A stretch of 64,000 bases of DNA from Vicinamibacterales bacterium (GCA_036012125.1 DASCOS010000005.1:1-64000), one strand, 5' to 3'. Shown: positions 18,314-28,038, counted from the stretch's first letter. Translations and numbers: made by a program. Notes: a model not told the origin generated them from the sequence alone.

Positions 18314-19563
18314 GTCAAGCCTCGGCATCGACCGCTTCCCCACCGAGTTTCGATGCGGGCCGCGTCCGCCAGGATTTTCCAATTTTGGATCGGGAAGTTC
18401 GAGGTCGTCGTCTTGTTTACCTTGATAATGCAGCAACTACTCAGAAACCCAAGGTCGTTCTCGATGTGCTCACGCGGTATTACACAGAGCACAACGCGAA
18501 CATACATCGAGGGGTTCATTACCTCAGTGAGGCGGCGACCCAGGCACACGAGGCGGCACGTCTCACGGCTCAGCGGTTCCTGAACGCACGCCAAGCTCGA
18601 GAGATGATCTTTACACGGAATGCTACCGAAGGAATCAACCTCGTTGCGCAGAGTTTTGGCCGCCGGCATATTGGGAAGGGCGATGAGGTCGTCGTCACTG
18701 GCATGGAGCATCACTCGAACATTGTTCCGTGGCAGCTGCTCTGCGAGCAAACTGGCGCACTTCTTCGCGTGGTGCCGATCGCCAACGACGGTGAACTCAT
18801 TTGGGAGGAGTTCGAACGCTTGGTTGGATCACGTACAAAGTTGGTGGCAGCGGTACACCTGTCTAATTCATTAGGTACGATCAATCCTGTTTCCCGTATT
18901 GTGGAACTCGCTCACCAGCACGGTGCGGCGGTGTTACTCGACGGTGCTCAGGCGGCCTATCACTTTCCTGTGGATGTACAGGCTCTGGATTGTGATTTCT
19001 ATGTGGCAACCGGGCATAAGCTCTACGGTCCGACGGGTATTGGGTTACTTTACGGCAAAGCGGAACATCTCGAGGAGATGCCACCCTATCAGGGGGGTGG
19101 CGATATGGTCAGTTCGGTGACGTTTGAGAAGACAACCTACAACGAAATCCCCTACAAGTTTGAAGCGGGAACTCCCCATATCGCTGGTGCTATAGGACTC
19201 GGTGCGGCCATCGAGTATTTGACCGGGCTTGGGTTCGATCAAGTAGTACTCCATGAACGCGAACTTTTGGCGTACGCGACGGACGCGCTCCAGCAGATTC
19301 CCGGTCTCAAGCTGATCGGAACCGCTTCGGAGAAGGCCAGCATTTTGTCCTTCGTAATGGAAGGTATACATCCACATGATATTGGCACGATTATTGATCG
19401 AGAGGGTGTGGCTATCCGGACAGGCCACCATTGTACTCAGCCGGTCATGGACCGGTTTGGCGTTCCAGCGACAGCTCGAGCCTCACTGGCGATGTACAAC
19501 ACGCGCAATGATATCGACGCGTTGGTCGTAGCGCTCGAACAGGTGCGCCGGGTGTTTGCGTAA
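18310..19563 (+). CDS. sufS: Cysteine desulfurase SufS
   Basis: This 417-residue PLP enzyme takes sulfur from L-cysteine to form a persulfide. K237 in ATGHKLYGPTG is the PLP lysine. C375 in RTGHHCTQPVMDRFGV is the sulfur-carrying cysteine, on the group II (SufS) loop. LDNAATTQKP near the start and HHSNIVPWQ are family motifs. GTG 18310 overlaps the sufD stop (GTGA), with GGGGAG upstream. Its stop shares one base with the sufU ATG, so the two are translationally coupled. Confidence 0.97.
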   Translation: MSQASASTASPPSFDAGRVRQDFPILDREVRGRRLVYLDNAATTQKPKVVLDVLTRYYTEHNANIHRGVHYLSEAATQAHEAARLTAQRFLNARQAREMIFTRNATEGINLVAQSFGRRHIGKGDEVVVTGMEHHSNIVPWQLLCEQTGALLRVVPIANDGELIWEEFERLVGSRTKLVAAVHLSNSLGTINPVSRIVELAHQHGAAVLLDGAQAAYHFPVDVQALDCDFYVATGHKLYGPTGIGLLYGKAEHLEEMPPYQGGGDMVSSVTFEKTTYNEIPYKFEAGTPHIAGAIGLGAAIEYLTGLGFDQVVLHERELLAYATDALQQIPGLKLIGTASEKASILSFVMEGIHPHDIGTIIDREGVAIRTGHHCTQPVMDRFGVPATARASLAMYNTRNDIDALVVALEQVRRVFA

Positions 19564-20015
19564 TGTTTGATCTTCGCGATCTCTATCAGGAGGTCATACT
19601 TGACCATAACAAGCGACCGAAAAACTTCGGGCAACTCAAGGAACCTGAGCGTAGCGCAGAGGGCTATAATCCGTTGTGCGGCGATAAGCTCACCTTACAT
19701 CTCGGTCTGAAGGGCGATGTGATCTGCGAGATTGCCTTTACCGGCAGCGGTTGCGCCATCTCAAAAGCGTCTGCGTCCCTGATGACTGAGAGTGTTAAGG
19801 GTAAGACACTCGCTGAAGTTCGGACACTGTCTGCACGGTTTCAAGAAATGGTGACGGCCGACGCAGAGATGGAGCCCGACACCGACGCGCTGGGGAAACT
19901 CTCGGTATTTGCAGGAGTGCGAGCCTACCCGGCCCGCGTCAAGTGCGCGGTGCTGGCGTGGCACACCTTGCGAGCGGCGATCGAGGCAGACCACAAGGTC
20001 GCCACGACGGAGTAA
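19563..20015 (+). CDS. sufU: Sulfur-transfer protein SufU
   Basis: This 150-residue zinc-dependent IscU-like protein accepts sulfur from SufS. The three conserved cysteines are at 41 (NPLCGD), 66 (GSGCAIS) and 128 (RVKCAVLAWH), with D43 completing the zinc site. The 20-residue insertion between Cys2 and Cys3 is that of SufU rather than IscU. The operon therefore uses the SufU route and lacks sufE. The start overlaps the sufS stop (TAATG). Confidence 0.95.
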   Translation: MFDLRDLYQEVILDHNKRPKNFGQLKEPERSAEGYNPLCGDKLTLHLGLKGDVICEIAFTGSGCAISKASASLMTESVKGKTLAEVRTLSARFQEMVTADAEMEPDTDALGKLSVFAGVRAYPARVKCAVLAWHTLRAAIEADHKVATTE

Positions 20016-20017
20016 CA

Positions 20018-20509
20018 ATGGATATTCTAGAGTCGGATGACGACCGCCAGCCTTCTCAGTTGATAGATAAGTCCAATGAAGACAGTAAGATACATGGAGA
20101 CTCACCAATGGACGCTTCAGCGCCATCGGCGATGAACACTCCACCGGTCGAGGCACCAGTCCCCGCTCAGGCTACGAAGAAAGTCGTGGGTGACCCGTTG
20201 GCGACACTCAAGTTCAAGCCGAAGATCATTGAAGCGTTATCAACTGTGTTCGACCCCGAGATCCCGGTGAATATTTATGAGCTAGGGTTGATCTATGACG
20301 TCGTGGTGGACGCGGATCATAACGTGCGGGTCACAATGACCTTGACTGCCCCAAATTGCCCAGCCGCGCAGATTTTGCCTGGTGAGGTGAAAACAAGAAC
20401 CGCAAGCGTCGAGGGTGTAACCGACGCAAGCGTTGAGGTTGTGTGGGAGCCCGCTTGGACACCGGAGCGGATGTCGGACGCGGCCAAGTTACAGCTCGGC
20501 ATGCTCTGA
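20018..20509 (+). CDS. sufT: SufT / MIP18-family (DUF59) Fe-S maturation protein
   Basis: This encodes 163 residues. The C-terminal 100 are a MIP18/DUF59 domain with DPEIPVNIYELGLIYDV, the cysteine motif TAPNCPAAQILPGEV and an end like WEPAWTPERMSDAAKLQLGM. SufT proteins help mature Fe-S proteins. The first 60 residues are polar, Ala/Pro/Ser rich and probably disordered. ATG 20018 is two bases after the sufU stop with GACGGAG upstream. An ATG at 20108 with GGAGA upstream would remove 30 residues, so the start is not certain. It is the last gene of the suf operon. Confidence 0.9.
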   Translation: MDILESDDDRQPSQLIDKSNEDSKIHGDSPMDASAPSAMNTPPVEAPVPAQATKKVVGDPLATLKFKPKIIEALSTVFDPEIPVNIYELGLIYDVVVDADHNVRVTMTLTAPNCPAAQILPGEVKTRTASVEGVTDASVEVVWEPAWTPERMSDAAKLQLGML

Positions 20510-20544
20510 GACCGTCAGTCTTCGACTCACACGACAATCCAGGT

Positions 20545-20568
20545 CCAGACTTTCGATTCTGGTCTTTT
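20545..20568 (+). terminator. Candidate terminator of the suf operon
   Basis: A 5-bp stem CCAGA/TCTGG with an 8-base loop is followed by TCTTTT, 36 bases after sufT. The stem is short, so this is weak support. Confidence 0.35.
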
Positions 20569-20648
20569 CCTCCCGTCCGGTTCGCTGGTGTGCTCAGCAG
20601 ACGGAATCCGCCTCCGGTGATAGGCTTTGAGAGATAGGACCACATCCT

Positions 20649-22316
20649 GTGGCTGACGGACAACGAACTCCCCAACCGTTAGATGCGCCAGTAAAGATCG
20701 TCAACTTGGTCTTCGTAGGTCTAAGTGGCGTGTTAGTGCTGGTGTGTCTACTGCTGTTCGGGCAGACCGTCGATTTCGGGTTTGTCCGGGCTGACGATGC
20801 GGACCTCATTGCTGGCAATCAGGCATTCCTGTCAGAACTGTCCAACGCACCCCGTGTCTTTCTACGGAGTTACTTTGAGGTTGACGGTGAACTAAGCAGT
20901 CTCGAGACTTACTATCGGCCGTTGGTAGTGCTGTCGTTTATGGTCGACGCACAGTTCAATGGTGGAGGCCAGGCGGCCTATCACACCACTAACCTAATCT
21001 TGCACGCGATTGTTGTTGTACTTCTCTTTGGGTTAGCCCTGCGTCTCGGCGCGGGTCGTTACGCGGCCTTTGGGGCGGCACTCCTGTTCGCTGTGCATCC
21101 ACTCACGGTGCAGACAGTCAGCTGGATCGTCGGGCGCAACGATTCTTTACTCGCCATCTTTGCCTTGCTGTCCTTGATAGGGCTGGATGCAGCTGTGCGG
21201 GATAGGCGGGCATGGGGATTTTGGCTTCATCTTGTGACGTTCGGGCTTGCCCTTTTCACCAAGGAAACCGGCATAGTACTGCTGCCGGCGTATGGGTTGG
21301 TCGTTTGGCTTTGGTATGACCGATTGGACTTTTACCGAAAGGTCCGATGGCTGCCGTGGAGCTATTTTGGAGCAGCTACTGTGTGGATAGCCGTCCGACA
21401 CCTTGCGCTGGCCGGTGGCGAAGTCTCTGCGACACCGGGTGAATCGTTGATGACCGTCGCGCGCAATCTTCCCCAGCTGCTTGTGTATTTTGGCAAGGCC
21501 GTTTTTCCGGTGGGCCTCCATGTGATGCCATCTGTCGAACCGCGCGCCCTTGGGCTTGGTGTGCTAGCGGTGGGCGTTCTCAGCGTGACTTTGCGTTGGC
21601 TACCGACACGCCGGATGGCGGTCGTACTCTCTTGGTTTGTGCTGTTTTTATTGCCACCGTTAGTGGTCCCCAACCTGCCGGCGTATGAGCATAGGACCTA
21701 TGTGCCGCTATTGGGACTGGCGATCGGATTGTCCCAATTGACCTCCCTGGCGGGTAATCAATGGCGGTGGACCGGACCCCGGTATGTCCTTGTGGTCCTG
21801 ACCATTGTCTTCGGCGTACTTACTTTGCGGCACGTGCCCACCTTCCGCGATCCACTGACCTACTGGGTCAGCGCGACCCGTGACACGGCCTATGCGCCCA
21901 TCGCGCACGTGAACGTCGGGCGGATTCTTGAGGAACTTGACCAACCGGGTCAGGCGACCGCGGAGTATCGGAGGGCCTTGGCGATTGACCCATTGACACC
22001 CAAGGCAAACAATAATCTCGGCGTCACGCTGATGACGCAGGGACGCAGGGAACTCGCTCTTCCATACTTTGAGCGTGAGCTTGAGGTCAACCCAACAAAT
22101 GCTGAAGCGCACTTCAACATTGGATTGTTCCACGCGGTATCGGGCCGGCCAGCAGACGGCGTGCCGCACTGGGAAGCGGCGCTTTACCACAATCCGTACT
22201 TCGTGCCGGCCTACGAGCAACTCATCGATTACTACGGTCAGAGTGGCGATCCCGCCAAACGCGATGAATATCAAGAGCAGCTAGACGTGCTGCTGCGACG
22301 TGTGGCCGCCCGATAG
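20649..22316 (+). CDS. TMTC-like polytopic membrane protein with C-terminal TPRs
   Basis: This encodes 555 residues. About ten helices fill residues 15-400, followed by TPR repeats (about 420-545: ANNNLGVTLMTQGRRELALPYF and AHFNIGLFHAVSGRPADGV). The first loop has an acidic ADDAD motif, and the membrane part has HPLTVQTVSWIVGRNDSL and FTKETGIVLLPAY. This layout is that of TMTC/PMT-like GT-C glycosyltransferases, which transfer sugars from polyprenyl carriers outside the cytoplasm. Substrate is unknown. The start is GTG 20649, with AGGA upstream. It stands 139 bases after sufT and converges on the next gene. Confidence 0.8.
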   Translation: MADGQRTPQPLDAPVKIVNLVFVGLSGVLVLVCLLLFGQTVDFGFVRADDADLIAGNQAFLSELSNAPRVFLRSYFEVDGELSSLETYYRPLVVLSFMVDAQFNGGGQAAYHTTNLILHAIVVVLLFGLALRLGAGRYAAFGAALLFAVHPLTVQTVSWIVGRNDSLLAIFALLSLIGLDAAVRDRRAWGFWLHLVTFGLALFTKETGIVLLPAYGLVVWLWYDRLDFYRKVRWLPWSYFGAATVWIAVRHLALAGGEVSATPGESLMTVARNLPQLLVYFGKAVFPVGLHVMPSVEPRALGLGVLAVGVLSVTLRWLPTRRMAVVLSWFVLFLLPPLVVPNLPAYEHRTYVPLLGLAIGLSQLTSLAGNQWRWTGPRYVLVVLTIVFGVLTLRHVPTFRDPLTYWVSATRDTAYAPIAHVNVGRILEELDQPGQATAEYRRALAIDPLTPKANNNLGVTLMTQGRRELALPYFERELEVNPTNAEAHFNIGLFHAVSGRPADGVPHWEAALYHNPYFVPAYEQLIDYYGQSGDPAKRDEYQEQLDVLLRRVAAR

Positions 22317-22341
22317 GACTATCTGAAGAGGGTGACGTCCC

Positions 22342-23142
22342 TCATGCCTCCTTCTCAACCGGATTATCCAATCGACCAATCTTCTCGATCTCGATCGTGA
22401 CGCGGTCGCCTGCTTGGAGAAAGCGTTTCGGCCGGCGGGTAAATCCAACTCCATGCGGCGTGCCGGTGAGGATGACGGTACCAGGGAGCAATGTGGTGTC
22501 CTCACTGACGAAGCTCACCAGGCTAGGGACATCGAAAATCATGTCGTCGGTGTTCCAGTCCTGAAGGACTTCATCGTTGACCGTTGTCCGTAGCCTCAGA
22601 CTGTTCGGATTAGCAATTTCATCCTTCGTGACAATCGCTGGCCCGAGGGGGCAGAACGTGTCGAAACTTTTCCCACGACACCACTGAGTGCCACCACGGT
22701 GGATTTGCCAGCGCCGTCCCGAAACATCGTTAGCACACGTGTAACCTAAGACGTAGGCTAATGCGTCGTCCCGGGACACGTTCTTTGCCTTCCGGCCGAT
22801 TACGACCGTTAACTCTGCTTCGTAGTCAACCTCAGTCGGCTCAACCCGAGGTAGCCGGATTGGTTCACTAGGATGCTGCAGCGACCCCGGCGCTTTAAGA
22901 AAAATGACCGGATATTCTGGAATCTCGGCTTTTACTTCCTCAGCGTGCCGCCGGTAGTTAAGTCCGATCGCAAAAATTGCCGGCGGGCAGCAAGGAGCCA
23001 GCAGCTTGGCGATGGTCTCGGTACGGTCCGTGACTGTGCCACCGTCGAACGGTGAGCCGCGAAACACCTTAGCGGTGGCGTCGTCCACTTGTGCGCCAAA
23101 GTGCTCCTGTCCTGCTCCATCGAGGAACCGAATAATCCGCAT
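22342..23142 (-). CDS. Fumarylacetoacetate hydrolase family enzyme
   Basis: This 266-residue cytoplasmic enzyme belongs to the FAH family, which includes 2-oxo-hydroxy acid hydrolases, decarboxylases and oxaloacetate decarboxylases. Seen are IFAIGLNYRRHAEE, the metal ligands in EVDYEAELTVVIG, GYTCANDVSGRRWQ, GKSFDTFCPLGP and ILTGTPHGVGF. ATG 23142 has GGAGGGAG directly upstream; a TTG four codons earlier overlaps that site. The gene lies alone between TMTC-like and FG-GAP genes, so the substrate cannot be deduced. Acylpyruvate or oxo-acid C-C hydrolysis is the likely chemistry. Confidence 0.88.
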   Translation of the reverse strand: MRIIRFLDGAGQEHFGAQVDDATAKVFRGSPFDGGTVTDRTETIAKLLAPCCPPAIFAIGLNYRRHAEEVKAEIPEYPVIFLKAPGSLQHPSEPIRLPRVEPTEVDYEAELTVVIGRKAKNVSRDDALAYVLGYTCANDVSGRRWQIHRGGTQWCRGKSFDTFCPLGPAIVTKDEIANPNSLRLRTTVNDEVLQDWNTDDMIFDVPSLVSFVSEDTTLLPGTVILTGTPHGVGFTRRPKRFLQAGDRVTIEIEKIGRLDNPVEKEA

Positions 23143-23236
23143 GTCTCCCTCCAAGCTTTGGCCACCACCAACCCGGCTTGGCCGTAGGACCTATCCGCAA
23201 TGTTTGTTGAGCAGGTTCTTAGACCGGTGACGCGTC

Positions 23237-25528
23237 TCAATGTGTGCCGACGGGCGACTGCACCGTGAGGTACTGGTTAATGACTGGCCGATCAATCCGC
23301 CGTATCCTACCGTTTGGCCAGCGCACTTCGATTGCTTCAACCTCGGTTTGACTGCCAAGCCCGAAGTGGGCAGTTGACGAATGTTGTGCCGAGAATGAAT
23401 CACCAGTGACGAAGCGTCTCATCTGGGAACCTGCTTTGGTTCGCAGCGTGACTGTGGTTCCAATTGTTGAGAGTCCGGGACCAGCCTCGCGAAGCCGCAC
23501 GCCGATCCAGTTCCCAGCTTCAGGGAGGCGATTTTGATACACGTGCAACGTATGGTTATCGGTTTCCCACAGGAATTCGACCACAAGAAGATCTACGTGG
23601 CCATCACCGTCAAGGTCATCCGTCACGACCGCACGCGCGTCATACTCAAAGGCCACCCCGAGTAGATATGCGACATTCGTGAAGCGCGCACCTCTCTCAT
23701 TCATCCAGAGCACTTTATGCTCATAGCCGTTCCAGGAGATCGCGGTGTCCTGTAATGGTGACATCACGAAATCGAACATATTTTCTCGGCCGACATTATC
23801 TTGGGAATCATCGGTGTAGATGTCATGGCGCCAAAAGACCGTGCAATAGTCCTGAATGCTCTTTCCACTAATGTGGCCGTTTGCTACAAAAATGTCCTCA
23901 TCGCCATCGTTGTCGAAATCGAACGATGAAGTGCCCCACGACCACCCACTTTGGGCGATCTGATCGTTAAACGCTGCGACGCCAAACTTGTCGCCACGGC
24001 GGACGAACATTCGGTTGCCATAACCCATCGTGGACCGTAAATCGTTATGTTCTGGCTTATCATCCGGCCCGAGCCCCATGCCCTCGAGACGTCTCGCGGT
24101 GGTTGACCCCATACCGGTGACGTAGAAGTCGAGATTACCATCGAGGTCGTAGTCGCCGAACGTGTGCGACATGCCGAATAGATGTCGGTCTCGCCCGAGG
24201 GTGTCGGTCACATCGGTGAACTGCCCTTGGCCATTATTCAAATAAAGGTCAAGACCAGCGAAGTCGCTGACGACGATCAGGTCCATGTCGGTATCGTCGT
24301 CGAGATCCACGAACGAACTACTGTAGGTCCGACGGAAACGCTTGGTGCCCAGTCCTGCTACCTCGGTGATGTCACGAAAAATACCGTTGCCGTCGTTACG
24401 GAAGAGATACGCTGGATAGCCGTCGTTTGCGTCGTAGTACGGTGATGCCATCTGGCCGTCTGTGTAGGAATTCTTGTAGTTGGCAATGAAGAGGTCGAGG
24501 TCTCCGTCAGCGTCAATGTCGCTGGCCGTGAAAACCTTTGGGTGTTTGAACTGGACGTCGGCAAGTCGCTGTGCGGGCTTGGTGAACTGGCCTCCAGCAT
24601 CGCCTTCGAAAAGCAACGGATACAGCGTAGTGTCGACGGCCACGAAATCCAGATGCCCATCCCCAGTAAAGTCAGCGAGGATCGCCGCGTCAGCAATCGC
24701 ATGGTCATCCTTCAGAAACGGTGCTGATTCAAATTGTCCTGGGCCGCGGTTCCACAGCACTCGATTCCGTCCCCCCATCACAATTTCTAACCGTCCGTCC
24801 CCGTCGAGGTCCTCGACGAGAAGTGGCTGCAAGGGGCGTTGGGTGGCTGTACTCGCCACCTGAAAGACTTCTCGGAACGCCGACGGGGCCTGCCGGTCAA
24901 GAATCTGGAGGTCAGCGACCTCGATGACGTCAGGAATCGGGACATCCTGCGCATCAACCCGTGATGACCAAGTTACCGCAAGCTTCGCCTGCACGATCAC
25001 CCGCTGGGGTGGATTCTCGCGAACGGCGTGGACCACTGCCGAGACCTCTGACCGGGCGGCACGGTCATCTTGCGGCGGCTCAAAGCTGCTGTGATGCCAT
25101 TCTGTTTGTTCGATGGCATACCCTTCGCTTTGGAACCGACCAAGGAGCGTTCCCCAGGCTTCAGGTGATAGGTTCCTGGCAGTACCGGTGTAGGTCGTAC
25201 GGCGAATGCCTAAGTCGAGCGACTCCTGACCAGCCGGTAGGCCAAAGCGGAGCGTTGAGAAGGGAAAGTTCGCCAAGGCGCCATACTTGTCGTCTCCCTG
25301 CAACAAGCGGTCCCATAACTGCACAAACCGCCGCTCGTAGTGTTGCGCGAGGACTTCAGGAGCCCACACCGTTTGATCCAGTTGCGCCCGGGCGGCGAGA
25401 AATGGCTGGGCACTGGTAGGAGCTGTTGAACCTGTCTGAGAACCAGGTTGCGCTGCCACAAGGGCAGCGGTTATGAGAAGTCCTACAGCGGTGGCCACCA
25501 GACGCCAGCGTCCTCCGAAATGGGTCAT
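23237..25528 (-). CDS. Secreted FG-GAP/ASPIC (CRTAC1-like) protein, copy 1
   Basis: This encodes 763 residues. A signal peptide ends near LITAALVAAQ. A region of about 190 residues is shared with the next gene. Then come seven or so FG-GAP/VCBS blades, each with a calcium-type DxDxDG loop (DLDGDGRLEI, DIDADGDLDLF, DYDLDGNLDFY, DFDNDGDEDIF, DLDGDGHVDLL). The C-terminus is an ASPIC/UnbV domain (VRWPNGRIRRIDRPV). A propeller on the cell surface or in the periplasm is expected. ATG 25528 is preferred for its GAGGAAC site. A GTG at 25564 would overlap the upstream stop by four bases. It is a tandem paralog of the gene at 25561-27870. Confidence 0.88.
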   Translation of the reverse strand: MTHFGGRWRLVATAVGLLITAALVAAQPGSQTGSTAPTSAQPFLAARAQLDQTVWAPEVLAQHYERRFVQLWDRLLQGDDKYGALANFPFSTLRFGLPAGQESLDLGIRRTTYTGTARNLSPEAWGTLLGRFQSEGYAIEQTEWHHSSFEPPQDDRAARSEVSAVVHAVRENPPQRVIVQAKLAVTWSSRVDAQDVPIPDVIEVADLQILDRQAPSAFREVFQVASTATQRPLQPLLVEDLDGDGRLEIVMGGRNRVLWNRGPGQFESAPFLKDDHAIADAAILADFTGDGHLDFVAVDTTLYPLLFEGDAGGQFTKPAQRLADVQFKHPKVFTASDIDADGDLDLFIANYKNSYTDGQMASPYYDANDGYPAYLFRNDGNGIFRDITEVAGLGTKRFRRTYSSSFVDLDDDTDMDLIVVSDFAGLDLYLNNGQGQFTDVTDTLGRDRHLFGMSHTFGDYDLDGNLDFYVTGMGSTTARRLEGMGLGPDDKPEHNDLRSTMGYGNRMFVRRGDKFGVAAFNDQIAQSGWSWGTSSFDFDNDGDEDIFVANGHISGKSIQDYCTVFWRHDIYTDDSQDNVGRENMFDFVMSPLQDTAISWNGYEHKVLWMNERGARFTNVAYLLGVAFEYDARAVVTDDLDGDGHVDLLVVEFLWETDNHTLHVYQNRLPEAGNWIGVRLREAGPGLSTIGTTVTLRTKAGSQMRRFVTGDSFSAQHSSTAHFGLGSQTEVEAIEVRWPNGRIRRIDRPVINQYLTVQSPVGTH

Positions 25529-25560
25529 GACACGTTCCTCACAGACAAGCGTGACTCTCT

Positions 25561-27870
25561 TCACTCGAACCCGATTTCTGGCGATGGTTCGGGTGTTACG
25601 GTGATGTATTGGTTAATAACTGGCCGCTCGATCCGGCGCTGTGCCCCGTTGGCCCACTGCACGTTAATGGCCTCCACCGCGGTCAGCTGGCCGAGGCCGA
25701 AATGAACAGTCGCCGCGTGTTGAGCAGAGTAGGAGTCCCCTGTCACGATACGTCCCACGTGTAACCCCGTGCTACTCTCGAGCGTTACCCTCGCGCCGAC
25801 CGTTGAGAATCCGTTACCGACATCCCGCAAGCGAACCCCGATCCAATTACCTGACTCGGCCAGACGATTCTGGTAGACGTGGAGTCGATAATCGTTGTTG
25901 TCGCCTGTCCCGCCACCGGACTTGTACTCGACGACCAATAGGTCGACGTTCCCGTCGGCGTCCAGGTCATCGGTGACTACGGCACGGCCGTCGTACTCAA
26001 ACGCTACACCGAAGAGGTAGGCGACATTTGTAAATGTTCCACCCCCCTCGTTCATCCAGAGCACTTTATGCTCATAGCCGTTCCACGAAATGTCGGTCTC
26101 CTGTAACGGCGACATCACGAACTGAAACATGTTTTCTCGTGCGGCGTTGTCCTGCGAGTCATCAGTGTAAATATCGTGGCGCCAGAAGGTTGTGCAGTAA
26201 TCCGCGGTGCTATTACCACTGAGATGACCATTAGCGACGAAGATGTCTCGGTCACCGTCGTTATCGAAATCAAAGGTTGAGGTCCCCCAGGACCACCCGC
26301 TACGGGCTACTTGGTCGTTAAATGGCGCGAGTTCGTAGCCATCGCCGCGGCGGAGAAACATGCGATTTCCGTAGCCCATTGCCGCACGTAGGGCGTTATG
26401 TTCGGGCTTATCCGAGGGCCCAATGCCGAGGCTTTCCAGGCGCCGCGCGGTCGTTGAGCTCATCCCGATGACGTAAAAATCCATCGCCCCATCGAGGTCA
26501 TAATCGCCAAACGTGTGCGACATACCGAAGAGATGCCGATGCTCCCCGAACTGGTCGCTGACATCGGTAAACCGGCCACGGCCATCGTTCAAGTACATAT
26601 CGAAGCCAGCGAAGTCGCTGACCACGAGGAGGTCTTGGTCGGCATCGTCATCGAGGTCGACCAGTGAGCTGCTGTAGGTTCGGCGGAACCGCTTGGCCGT
26701 TAGTCCAGCTGCCTCCGTCATGTCAGTGAAGTTACCGTCGCCATCGTTCCGGAGTAAGTAAGCGGGATGCCCATCATTGGCGTCGTAATACGGAGTTGGC
26801 ATCTGGCCACCCTCGTATGCGTTCTTGTAGTTGGCGATAAAGAGGTCCAGGTCGCCATCGCCATCAACATCACCGGCCGTAAACGACTTGGGCTGTTCGA
26901 ATGTGGCATCCACAATCCGGTGTCCGGTGGTTGTGAATCGTCCTTCAGCGTTTCCTTCGAATAAGAGAGGGTAGCGTGCGATGTCGACACCGATGAAGTC
27001 GACGTAGCCGTCGTTCGTAAAGTCCGCAAGGATGGCTGCATCGGCGAAGACATGGTCTGTCCCGTCAAGGAACGGTGCCACTTCGAACTGGCCCGCCCCT
27101 TGGTTCCACAGAACTGAGTTGGCACCGCCTAGGATGATTTCCGATAGGCCATCCCCGTCGAGGTCATAAACGATAAGTGGCTCCAAGGGAAAGCGGGTCG
27201 CTGTCCGCGCGAATTCAAACACCTTCCGGAAGGCTGCCTGAGCCTGCCGTTCCAGTACATCGAGGTGAGACACCACGATCCGGTCGGGAATCGGGAGGTC
27301 CTGTGCATCGACACGCGGGGACCATGTAATGTCCAACGTCGCTTGGAGAATCACGCGGTGCGGCGGCTCTTCGCGTGCGGCGTGGATGGTGGCGGACACT
27401 TCAGACTGCGCAGGTCGGGGACCCTCGGCCGGCACAAAGCGACTATGGTGCCACTCGGTCTGGTCAATCACGTAACCCCGCTTCGCGAAGTCGTCTAGGC
27501 GCGCTTTCCAGGCCGCTGACGACAGTTCACGGTGGGCTGGTCCGAACCGGGCACGCGTGATGCCATGCGCCAGTGAGTCGTGTTTCTCGACCTCGCCGAT
27601 TACTAGAGTGGCCAGTGGAAAACGTTTCAGAATCTCGTATTTGTTATTACTGCGAAGCAGTTCGTCCCAGAGTCGGACAATCCGCTGCTCGTAGTGCTGG
27701 GCCTGTTCCTCAGCCTGCCACAGGGTTTGGTCTAGCTCCTGACGTTGGTGAAGGAGCTGCTGGACCTGCTGCGCGGCAGGGACGGCATGGGAAAACGAGA
27801 GGATGCCGATTACGAGGACCCCCGTCGTCACGACCGCCACAGACCGAGTGCTTCTCATTGTTTTCTTCAT
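25561..27870 (-). CDS. Secreted FG-GAP/ASPIC (CRTAC1-like) protein, copy 2
   Basis: This 769-residue paralog of the next gene downstream shares the same layout. A signal peptide (VVTTGVLVIGILSFSHAVPAA) is followed by the shared N-terminal helical region with DQTLWQAEEQAQHYE. The FG-GAP/VCBS propeller has DLDGDGLSEI, DVDGDGDLDLF, DYDLDGAMDFY, DFDNDGDRDIF and DLDADGNVDLL, and an ASPIC/UnbV tail closes the protein (VQWANGAQRRIERPV). ATG 27870 has GGAGACGAATTG upstream; earlier in-frame starts add non-signal sequence. It follows the TonB receptor, but a strong terminator lies between them. Confidence 0.88.
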   Translation of the reverse strand: MKKTMRSTRSVAVVTTGVLVIGILSFSHAVPAAQQVQQLLHQRQELDQTLWQAEEQAQHYEQRIVRLWDELLRSNNKYEILKRFPLATLVIGEVEKHDSLAHGITRARFGPAHRELSSAAWKARLDDFAKRGYVIDQTEWHHSRFVPAEGPRPAQSEVSATIHAAREEPPHRVILQATLDITWSPRVDAQDLPIPDRIVVSHLDVLERQAQAAFRKVFEFARTATRFPLEPLIVYDLDGDGLSEIILGGANSVLWNQGAGQFEVAPFLDGTDHVFADAAILADFTNDGYVDFIGVDIARYPLLFEGNAEGRFTTTGHRIVDATFEQPKSFTAGDVDGDGDLDLFIANYKNAYEGGQMPTPYYDANDGHPAYLLRNDGDGNFTDMTEAAGLTAKRFRRTYSSSLVDLDDDADQDLLVVSDFAGFDMYLNDGRGRFTDVSDQFGEHRHLFGMSHTFGDYDLDGAMDFYVIGMSSTTARRLESLGIGPSDKPEHNALRAAMGYGNRMFLRRGDGYELAPFNDQVARSGWSWGTSTFDFDNDGDRDIFVANGHLSGNSTADYCTTFWRHDIYTDDSQDNAARENMFQFVMSPLQETDISWNGYEHKVLWMNEGGGTFTNVAYLFGVAFEYDGRAVVTDDLDADGNVDLLVVEYKSGGGTGDNNDYRLHVYQNRLAESGNWIGVRLRDVGNGFSTVGARVTLESSTGLHVGRIVTGDSYSAQHAATVHFGLGQLTAVEAINVQWANGAQRRIERPVINQYITVTPEPSPEIGFE

Positions 27871-27977
27871 CAATTCGTCTCCAGCCACCATCGCTGAGAA
27901 CCGCTGTACTGTCAAGAGCACAGGTCATAGAGGGGCTGCTTTACCTGTACCCGGTGGAAAGACGTCTGTAAAAATCG

Positions 27978-28008
27978 AAAAAAAGGGGCGGCCCGTAGGC
28001 CGCCCCTT
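27978..28008 (-). terminator. Rho-independent terminator of the TonB receptor gene
   Basis: A perfect 9-bp GC stem (27985-27993 with 27998-28006, loop of four) extends by two A-T pairs. On the minus strand it is followed by a run of seven T. It lies 30 bases after the receptor stop, in the sense orientation for it. Confidence 0.93.
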
Positions 28009-28038
28009 GGTTGTTCGTCGGGCAGTTTGACTACCGTC

